DNA of 64,000 nucleotides from Physcomitrium patens. Lineage: Eukaryota > Streptophyta > Bryopsida > Funariales > Funariaceae. Every line of letters begins with the position of its first letter. Positions within the stretch are counted from its first letter, which is position 1. Of this stretch, positions 56,138-64,000 are shown piece by piece. The position numbers were made by a program, and so were the translations under genes. Location of the stretch: assembly GCF_000002425.4 (NCBI RefSeq), contig NC_037256.1:10250269-10314268 (forward strand), written 5' to 3'. Below the pieces are notes generated by a model. The model made no database searches, was not told the origin of the DNA, and was given only the letters and a program-made list of their open reading frames with translations.

Positions 56138-56940
56138 ATCCCTCATTATGCTCACATAGCGGATCCATTATATGAACTGTTACGCAAGGATTACCGATTT
56201 AAATGGGAAGAGAGGCATATTCAGGCAATGCAAAGATTGAAGAAATTATTGATGTCACTTCCAATATTAAAGAAGATTGATTATAAGTGCAATAGACCAG
56301 TGATTCTTACTGTGGACGCTAGTCCAATTGCCATTGGATGGACTGTGGGTCAAGATGATTCCAGTGGGAATAGATTTGCAGTTTGATTTGGGGCTAAAGT
56401 TTTAAGTATTCGTCAGCGTGCATATTCGCAAGTCAAAAGAGAACTTTGGGAAGTCGTTTCGGCTATGAAAGCTGAAAAGGACTATTTGATTGGGGCAGTA
56501 GTAGTAATTGAAACAGATTGCTTGCCATTGCTTGGAATGATTATTAACTGTTCAACGCCAGATATTGCAATGTTGAGATGGATTGTTTATATTAAGTTAG
56601 TAAATCCGGAATTTAAGCATGTTACTGAGAAGGACAATTTAGTAGCACACATGCTATCTCGAGCAAGATACGAGGAGAAGACGAAATGGTTGAAGACATT
56701 AATGACGTCGGATTGAAATTCTATTCAATATCAAATCTCAACAAAGAAGACAAGCTATTTCTTGAAGAATCTTATGAAGGAGAATTATTGAATATTGGTC
56801 ATTACTTGAATACCTTGACTAAGTAGGAGAATTGGTCTACAGAAAAATTCAAACAAATAAGAAAAAAAGCATATGGATTTTTACTTTGAGATGGATTCTT
56901 ATGGAAGAGACCGAAGAAAGGAATTGGGATGCCATGACGA
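56138..56940 (+). pseudogene. pol: A3 RNase H
   Basis: Has 'PVILTVDASPIAIGW', TGA in FAVRFGAK, 'KRELWEVVSAMKAEKDYLIG' and 'ETDCLPLLGM'. A further small indel near 56690 shifts the frame (RARYEEKTKW), and stops lie in NTLTKQGNW, GFLLRDGF and GMPQRV. Confidence 0.82.
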
Positions 56941-58161
56941 GTGATAGGCAAAAGGGAAGAAAAACTAAAATTATTAAAGGAGTTTCATGATAGTTTATGG
57001 GCAGGGCATAGAGGAATCTGGGCTACTTTTGCTAAACTCAAGGAACGATATTGGTGGAAAAATATGTATCGAGATGTGCTCTCATTTGTAGAGTCATGTG
57101 AAATCTGTCAATCGTATTCTAATATCCGACATCGAGATGGTCTTCATCCTACGTATCCTCTGGCTATTCATTTTAAATGGGTTGTTGATTTGGTTATTAT
57201 GCCGGTTGGGTTATGGCAGATGAGATATTTGGTTTTAGCTCGTGAAGATTTATCAAATCAAGTAGAAGGAAGAGCATTGAGGATAAAATCTACAGAGGAG
57301 ATTTGTAGGTTTTTGCTTGAAGATGTCATTTGCCGTTACGAGTGCGTAGAAAAAATCTCTGCAGATCGTGGAGAATTAAATGCACAAGAAGCTCGTAAGT
57401 TCTTTGAAAGATGTAGAGTTAAACTATCACTGACTACTACTTATAATCCGGAAGGGAATGCAAAAAGCGAACGCGGTCACCCGCCGATTGTGAAAGCATT
57501 GGTTAAAGCTTGTAATGGGAAAGTTAAAGAGTGGCCACGGCTATTGTCATTTGCATTATGGGTTGATCGAACAATACATAGTTCGGTGACAGGATATATG
57601 CCAGTAGAACTTATGACAGGTCAAAAACCAATTATGCCGATTGAAGAAAAGGTACTTACTTGGAGTATGCTACCATGGGAAGATGGATTGACAAGAGAAG
57701 AACTTCTGGCTATTAGGATTCGACAATTGGAGCAAAGAACGGAAGATGTCCAGATAGCATTGGAAAGGTTAAAAAGAGCAAGGTTACAAAACAAGGCGCG
57801 ATTCGATAAGCAACATCGATTGAGATCAAAAGCAATCGAGGAAGGTGACTGGGTACTTGTTTATGATAATAGTTGGATAATCAACATAGTACTTTGCGGA
57901 AATTCTCAAAACGTTGGTTTGGACCATATGTGGTAACAACAATTCATGATAATGCGACTTACTCATTACGGGAGTTAGATGGTACAAAATTAAAAATACC
58001 AATTACAGGGAAGCGAGTAAAAATATTTAAACGAAGACACGCAGAGATGAATATGGAAGACCTTAATGAAGGTATAGAGATTCCGCAGCAAGAAGATGAA
58101 AGTGATTTGGATAATTAAGGTGATGAAGACGAACTAGACAAAGACGTAGAGGATATATTCT
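56941..58161 (+). pseudogene. pol: A3 integrase
   Basis: HHCC zinc domain (EFHDS, AGHRG, CEIC), 'KWVVDLVIMP', 'ISADRGELN' and Glu in 'NAKSERGH' are all present. A single T deletion near 57873 (agttggata versus agtttggata) shifts the frame within 'YDNSLDNQ', and the GPY/F module 'KRWFGPYVV' continues in another frame. A TAA shortens the acidic tail (DLDN, stop). Confidence 0.86.
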
Positions 58162-58225
58162 GAATCGAACAGCAATTGGGTAAATTGGTGCATACCGGAG
58201 GATGCACAGGTTCAGAGGGGGTGGA

Positions 58226-59591
58226 TGTCGTGTTGTAACACGAATATACCATGAAAACATAAAAAAATGGGACTTTTATTAATGTTCAGCTACCTCGAAT
58301 ATTGGGAGCAACAACCAACTCTAGTGCAAATACTGAGTGGCCAGATTTAGTCACCCCGTTATAGTGAGTCGGGGCATACTCAAATGCTCCGTTCGATTCC
58401 AATAACGAGAGTCAGCAGGAAGAGAAAGGACCAATTCGCACGACGGTTGAGCTTGGTTCGAAGAGCCAATTGGATCCAATTTCAAGAATCCAATCTAGAA
58501 CTTACTCAATATGAGACCTGAATTGGTCGGGCAACCCAATGTGGTCCAACTACGGGAATATCCAGGTCTTGCTACAGGCCTCTTAGCTAATATGAGACCT
58601 AAATTGGTCGGGCGACTCAATGTGGTCTTGATTACGGTGTCGTATTACCTACTTGCTTGCTCGAGAACGCGCTGGGCATCAGGCTGTAGAAGGTAGTATG
58701 GAGATTCGCCAATATTCGAGCAGTTTATTGGTTTTTGGCTGTTGGAATACAAACAACTGCTAGAATACACCGTAAATCTATATGGATGTCCTTCGACTCC
58801 TTGCCGAAGTCCTTTCGATAAAAGGATTTCTTAAAGGTAAAAACGAAGGAGAAAGCTCTGACGACGGAGCCAATTCCGGATCCAAGATAGAAGGAGCCAA
58901 TTTTGGATCCAAGACGGAAGGAGCCAATTCCGGATCCAAGACGGCGAAGCCAATTTCGGATCCAAGATGGAAGATTGAAGAAATTCAGAATTAAGGTTAA
59001 GAAATGAGAGGGGGGAAGAGGAGAGTTTTTTTTTTTTGAGGTTTTGAGAAGGATCAGAGAGGAGCATCATGCTTCGGGGAAGAAAAGAAAGAGAATTGGA
59101 TTTTTTTCATAGGGTTTTGGGAAGACTGAGGCAATCGTTGCTGAATAGTCGAAGTGTGGTAATGGTGAATCGAGATTTTTAATGAAGTGGGTGTGATTAC
59201 TCTTGACTGTTTTGTGAAATTGAGTTACGTCTGTGATGAAGAATTAAAAGGGTATCTATAGGATTGAATATGTGGAGTGAATGAAATTTATTGGGTTAAT
59301 CCAACGAGACAGTCAGTGGATATAAGATCGTGAGTATAAAGCGGTATCGAAGATTAGTAGTTTGAGTTGTTCAGGGTTCTCTGTAACGTTTGGAGACCTA
59401 TCGGCTGGGGCAAAAAGGACTTTGACGAGCAGTCGAAGGGCATATGTATAGATTTACGGTATATTCTTGTAGTTGTTTATATTTCAACAGTCAAAAATCG
59501 ATAGACTGCTTGAATATTGGCGAATCTCCATACTACCTTTTACAGCCAGACGTCCGACGCGTTCTCGAGCAAGAAAGCACATAATACGACA
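58226..59591 (+). repeat. A LTR shared by A3 and A4 (L3)
   Basis: It starts tgtcgtgttgtaacacga and ends taatacgaca. A segment of about 178 bp (58638-58815) is an inverted copy of the LTR 3' end (tgtcgtattacc...gaagtccttt), replacing about 60 bp of normal sequence. Four 27-bp units lie at about 58866-58970. It serves as the 3' LTR of A3 and the 5' LTR of A4. Confidence 0.88.
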
Positions 59592-59660
59592 AAAGTGGTG
59601 AACTCGATGTGAAAGCTTGAGGAGGAAGGTATTGGATTTCGTTTGGTTTTATTTTTATTT

Positions 59661-60943
59661 ATAGAAAATGAAAATAAAAATTTTGAAGGATCTTTGGGAG
59701 GAGTTTCTGGTAGGGGTTCTTCTAAAAGACAAGGTATGCACATGGACCCATCTATTGTTAGTATGTTTCAAGCCTTCTCATTATCAATGCAGCAACAACA
59801 AAGCAATGATCGAAAGGAAGCTTTGGCAACCAAAGCATTGCAAGCAGTGGTCAATAAAATCGATCAATTTGATGGAAAGAATATTTCAAGGTATTTAAGA
59901 TGTTATGTTCATGAAATGGAATTAAAACGGGTTTCTGAGAAGAAAATGGTTGCACTATTTGGACTTGCCACGATACTAGGGATAAGAGACCACATTACAT
60001 CGATTACGGATCGTTATGGGAATTCATGGGAGGATTTTTTACATACATTAAAAGACGAATATTTCTTGGAAGATGCTGATCGCGTTACTAGGAAGTTGTT
60101 TCTGGAATGGATTGAACGGCCTAATAAGAATTTGCAAGCAACGGAGCTACTAAGGGAATTTGAGAGGCAGTATTCTCAATTGTCGAAGGTAGAAAAATTG
60201 ACATTGGAGCCGAATAAAGTTAATCAATTTCTGCAAGCTGCTAATGGAGAATTCCAAGGAAAATTAGAACCCCTTCTTGAAGACAAAAAAGAAGATAAAG
60301 GATTGACAACAAAGTGGAAGAACGTTGAAGATGTAGTTGGATTGCTTACGAAAAAAAAAGGAGGAAGGATAGGAGCAATATTCCGAAAATAGTACAAGCA
60401 CCCAAAGCTCCAATACGTACAACACCACCAACAATGCCTACAGTTCAACCTTCGACATCCTTATCAAAGAAAGTAGATATGGGGATAGAAGAAATTATAC
60501 GAGGAATGCAAGATCTTCAAATCAAATTGGCAAGACTTGAAGAGAATACTTCTACAAACAATTTGAAGAATGCTTCAAAACAAGGATATGTACAAAGACG
60601 CATTTGGTGTGATGACGCTTCACATACTAGAAAAGATTGCAATGAATTTAATAATATGCTACGACAAAGAATTATTTGCTGGAAAGATGGGAAGATAGCA
60701 TTGAAAGATAGGGAGGATCTTCTTCAAACCAATTTTGGCAAGGGAGGAATGAGAGCATTGGTTCAAGATTATTTAAAAGAGCATGAAACAGCACCACGAG
60801 AAAGTACAAGTTATGGTGCTAGAGTAGATGATGACCTTAGTAGAAGTACGGAAACTAATGCATTTTGGACTTCTGCCATTTCTATAATGCAAGAAGAGAA
60901 ATTACCTCGAGAAGCGTTATTGAGGACTGCAGCTACAATATGA
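59661..60943 (+). pseudogene. gag: A4 gag
   Basis: The conserved MENENK start has ATA (59661) instead of ATG; a G-to-A change removed the start. An in-frame ATG lies 18 bases upstream (59643). The capsid-like helices are intact, but a one-base change in an A-rich run near 60355 shifts the frame. The second frame (60434-60943) keeps the knuckle region as RRIWCDDASHTRKDC, in which the first Cys is lost to Arg. A TGA follows 'LLRTAATI'. Confidence 0.86.
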
Positions 60944-62032
60944 GGTGCAACAGGTTGGGAGGATCCTATTGAGTCTCTTTCAGTTCATGCATATATTGCT
61001 AAGAGCCAACATAAAGCTTTGATGGAAGAAAAGAGATGAGGAAATTTTGATGATACGAGAGAAGGAAATTCTTCTAAGAGGCAAACTCGAGGAGACAAGG
61101 CTCAGGAGGCAGCTTCACAAGAATTACCTGTAAAGGATACCTCAAAATCATTGGAAGAAAAAACAAGGGAGACAAAAGATAAGAGCAAATCAATTGCTTA
61201 TAAGCTACTTTCTGACATTGAAGTGGCAACAAATTTGAAAGAGGTATTGGAAGAATGTATATTAAACGATAAGGTGGAATTCACATTGAAAGAAGTTTTG
61301 GAAATTGCAAAGAAGGAGTTTCATGATGTTATCATTGACAGCATTAAGCGAAAGAGGTAATTAATGGGCAAAACTGGAATGAGTCATGCTATTGATGTAA
61401 GAATATATAGAGATGAAGAAGAGGTTGATATTGGTTACAAGCAATCAACAAATGAAAAGAATGGGTATAATCAACGAGTACGTTTCGAAGATTATAGTTA
61501 TAAGGAAATGGAAACTTTGAGCCATTATACTCGAAAGCATTGGGTAAGGGCAACTATTGAGGTATTGGTGAAAGTAGGAGATATAGAAGAACCAATAGTT
61601 GCTTTGGTCGACCATGGTTCTGAAATAAATCTCATGTCTAAAGATCTTTATAAGAAGCAAAAATGGCCAATTGATATTGAACATGGATGGGTAATTCGAG
61701 CACCTAATAACACACGAGGCGAATTATATGGAGCTTGTCCAAATGTCAAAATTTGGATTGGGGATGTTGCGACGGAGCAACATTTCTTTGTTCAAGATAC
61801 AACGTCTTATCCGTTGATTTTAGGACAACCTTATATTATAGCAACACGAATGGAAACAAAAGTACTTGACGATGGTTTTGCTTATGCAAGGGTATATAGC
61901 GAAGATGGGAGGAAAGCTGTACAATTTCTAACAGTACCTCTTAACCATGAACGAAATCGAGATAGGTTGAGGGAGAAACCATTGCCAAAGATTGTTAAAG
62001 GATTTAAGGATTTTGGAGAGGTACCACTATAA
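60944..62032 (+). pseudogene. A4 gag-protease linker and protease
   Basis: Linker segments 'EEKTRETKDKSKSIAYKL' and 'KKEFHDVIIDSIKRKR', then TAA. The open frame 61364-62032 carries 'ALVDHGSEINLM' (DHG) and 'YPLILGQPYI', ending 'FKDFGEVPL', stop, as in the other copies. The A6 run keeps gag and protease in one frame, as in A3. Confidence 0.85.
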
Positions 62033-62289
62033 AGCGAGGTTATAGAGGTACAAAAGAGGAGGTACTCTTACGACATGAAGGTGCCTTTGATGCGAATTTT
62101 ATTGGTATTTTTGAGAATAGAAATATTATGTATAAAAAAGTTGATGATTTTAAAAGAAGAAAAAGAAAAAGATTATATAATATTAAAGAAAAATTACGCA
62201 AATTAGGTACGCAGCAAGAAGATGAAATTGATTTGGATAATGAAGATGACAAAGACGAACTGGACAAAGACATAGAAAATATATTTTAA
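62033..62289 (+). pseudogene. A4 fusion of RT extension to integrase tail
   Basis: The -1 frame after protease reads 'YKKVDDFKRRKRKRLYNIKE', then 'LRKLGT' joined directly to 'QQEDEIDLDNEDDKDELDKD', then 'IENIF' and stop. The first part is the RT extension and the second is the acidic tail of integrase. The join is in frame and removes about 3.3 kb. Confidence 0.82.
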
Positions 62290-62299
62290 ATCAAACAGC

Positions 62300-62351
62300 A
62301 ATTGGGTAAATTGGTGCATACCGGAGGATGCACAGGTTCAGAGGGGGTGGA
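62300..62351 (+). promoter_or_regulatory. Hairpin and polypurine tract of A4
   Basis: The same GTGCAT-ACCGGAGG-ATGCAC hairpin and cagagggggtgga tract as A1, conserved despite loss of most of pol. This suggests it acts in cis in replication. Confidence 0.7.
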
Positions 62352-63555
62352 TGTCGTGATGTAACATGACTGTACTGTGAAAATATAGAGAAAGAAAACT
62401 TTTATTAATGTTCAATTACCTCGAATATTGGGAGCAATGATCGATTGCAGTGCCAATATTCAAGGGCCAGTTTAGACACCCCGTCACAGTTGGTCAGGGC
62501 ACATTTACCAGTAACGAAATGCTCTGTTCGAGTCCAATAGTGGAAGTCAACAGAATTGAAAGGACTAAATCGATGACTGAGTGAGCTTGACACGAAGGAC
62601 CAATTTGACCCAATTATGAGAACATTCAGGTCTTATTACGGGCCTCTTAGCCAATCTGACGCGAAGGACCAATTTGACCCAATTAGGGGAACATCCAGGT
62701 CTTACTACGGGCCTCTTAGCGAATATGAGACTTGAATTACTCGGACGACTCAATGTGGTCCCGATTACGGGGGTTTCGATTCCGTTTCAAGCTGTCCTGT
62801 TCTTTGTACTGTTTCAGGGAACGTTGTTTCCAGAAAAAGAACCTTTTAAAAGGCAAAAAATGGAGGAAAAAGCTCTGACAGCGGAGCCAATTCCGGATCC
62901 AAGATAGAAGATTGAAGAAATTCAAAGGTTAGGGTTTGAAAGAGGGAAGAATTAGGATTAAAGGGGAGGATGGATTAAGAAATAAAGAGGGGAAAATAAG
63001 GGTTTGAAGGGTGGAAGAGCTAGCTTCATGCTTCGGGAGGGAGAAAAAAGACAGAGAATTGGATTTTTTTTTTTCATAGGGTTTTGGGAAGACTGAGGCA
63101 ATCGTTGCTGAAATCAGTGTTGTATTGGTGAATCGGGGTTTTAATGAAGTGGGTGTGATTATTCTTGACTGTTTTGTGAAATCGAAGTTACGTCTGTGAT
63201 TGAAGGATTAAAAGGGTGTCTATAGGATTGAGTATGGGGAGTGAATGAAAATTTTTGGATTAATCTAACAAGACAGTCAGTGGATACAAAATCGTGAGTA
63301 TAAAGCGGTATCAAAGATTAGTAGTTTCGGTTGTTTGGGATTCTCTGTAATGTCTAGAGACCTATCGGCTAGGGCAAAAAGGATTTTGGCGAGCAGTTAA
63401 AGGACATCCGTATAGATTTATGGTATATTCTTACAGTCATTTATATTCCAACAGTCAAAAATCGATAGACTGCTTGAATATTAGCGAATCTCTATACTAC
63501 CTTCTATAGCAACACGCCCGACACGTTCTTGAGTAGGAAAGCACGTAATACGACA
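62352..63555 (+). repeat. A4 3' LTR
   Basis: 1204 bp, tgtcgtgatgtaacatg...gtaatacgaca, more diverged from A1 and A2 LTRs. The plus frame at 62674-62907 still reads 'LLANMRLELLGRLNVVPITG', the fossil of C gag-protease linker. Confidence 0.88.
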
Positions 63556-64000
63556 CCGCTCAATCTGCCTTTTGTTTTACAATCCCTTTGCTTATTGGCC
63601 CTCAGAAACTGAGAACCTTAGCATTATTAGATTCAGGAGTATCTGCTTGTTTCTTAGACGAAGAATTTGCAAAGCATCATAAGATCCCTTTAGTACAAAA
63701 ATCCAAACCTATTCACGTTGAGGTCATAGATGGATGACCTTTATTGTTTGGTAGTGTCACCCATGAATCAAAACCTATAGAAGTGACGTTTAAGGGCCAT
63801 AGTAGTCATATTATTTTCAATATTATTAGAACCCCATCAAATCTTGTTATTCTTGGTCTTTTCTGGTTAGATAAGCATAACCCATCCATAGATTGGAGGT
63901 TGCAAAAGATGACCTTTTCCACAAAACTATCCAAGAGCAAGCCTAGTAGAAGACCCCAAATAAAAAAACCTTTATTCATTGGAGCAAGAGCATTTGTAAG
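63556..64000 (+). pseudogene. pol: Protease of a second chromovirus lineage, cut by A4 and the window end
   Basis: The frame reads 'AFCFTIPLLIGPQKLRTLAL', 'LDSGVSACFLDEEFAKHHKI', 'KPIHVEVIDG', TGA, 'LFGSVTHESKPIEV', 'FNIIRTPSNLVILGLFWLDK' and 'KKPLFIGARAFV'. It is a retropepsin with an intact DSG and the ILGL strand, collinear with B proteases but clearly divergent. One stop is seen in 445 bp, so it is better preserved than B1-B3. It continues beyond the window. Confidence 0.8.

Larger units (their letters stand above)
51260..59591 (+). mobile_element. Ty3 element A3, 5'-truncated and mosaic
   Basis: 5' LTR 51260-52246 lacks its first 280 bp or so. Interior 52247-58225; 3' LTR 58226-59591, shared with A4. 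Gag resembles A4, but from about 54100 to the 3' LTR the sequence is nearly the same as A1, including four shared nonsense codons. Not active. Confidence 0.9.
58226..63555 (+). mobile_element. A4: internally deleted Ty3 derivative in tandem with A3
   Basis: LTRs 58226-59591 and 62352-63555; interior only about 2.76 kb, with gag and protease but no RT, RNase H or integrase. A deletion at about 62205 joins the RT N-terminal extension in frame to the integrase acidic tail. Right flank ccgc; left flank unavailable because the LTR is shared. Confidence 0.9.

Noticed and set aside
1-64000. tRNA, rRNA or a host defence-type gene cluster
   Set aside because: I found no cloverleaf-like tRNA, no rRNA block, and no cluster of intact non-transposon genes. 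All recognisable coding sequence belongs to LTR retrotransposons.

Overview
The window is a dense, multiply nested cluster of LTR retrotransposons in an AT-rich eukaryotic chromosome. I see no intact cellular gene, no tRNA or rRNA gene and no CRISPR array. The Ty1/copia relic has an initiator-Met-type primer-binding site, and one Ty3 family carries a chromodomain. CpG-to-TpG/CpA decay is heavy, and the flanks are very AT-rich. Together these suggest a land plant, possibly a non-seed plant such as a moss; this is an inference and the species is not recognised. At least four element families are present. D is Ty1/copia. A is a Ty3 family with LTRs of about 1.3 kb and a reverse transcriptase (RT) of a type I associate with fungal elements. 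B is a Ty3 chromovirus with a chromodomain. C is a Ty3 family with TGTAGAATA...CAACA LTRs.

Layout: 1-1680 is a GC-richer stretch I cannot identify. 2784-6372 is a very decayed minus-strand B fossil that keeps both LTRs and readable gag, protease and RT. About 7571 to 41548 is the skeleton of a copia element, split by C (8885-33281, inside its gag), by B1 (36464-41410) and by B2 (41549-). C is hit in both of its LTRs by family A at the same target site: an old inverted A LTR at 9494-11242 and the full element A1 at 15952-33116. A1 is in turn interrupted in gag by an inverted full element, A2 (18103-26640). B3 (43897-49688) is inserted in B2, and its 3' LTR is cut by a truncated A LTR at 49689. 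Unidentified sequence follows (50507-51259), then two A elements in tandem sharing one LTR (A3 51260-59591; A4 58226-63555), and finally the protease of a different, better preserved chromovirus (63556-64000).

Each element encoded the usual retrotransposon set: gag for the particle, aspartic protease (PR), RT, RNase H (RH) and integrase (IN), plus a chromodomain in B. No copy is fully intact. The three A copies that keep pol share the same frame breaks, one of them inside RT, so they descend from an already defective lineage. A1 and A3 also share four nonsense codons over about 4 kb, which suggests recombination or gene conversion. A4 is an in-frame internal-deletion derivative lacking RT, RH and IN.

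The most interesting observation is that the long LTR of family A contains a fossil of the gag-protease coding region of family C. The old LTR at 9494-11242 still holds about 670 bp of it, including a zinc knuckle, and the younger A LTRs keep an eroded version that can still be aligned. Family A also inserts at 4-bp NCGN sites, has a 27-bp minisatellite of variable copy number in its LTR, and keeps a conserved hairpin next to its polypurine tract. All comparisons were made by eye; no alignment or database search was run.
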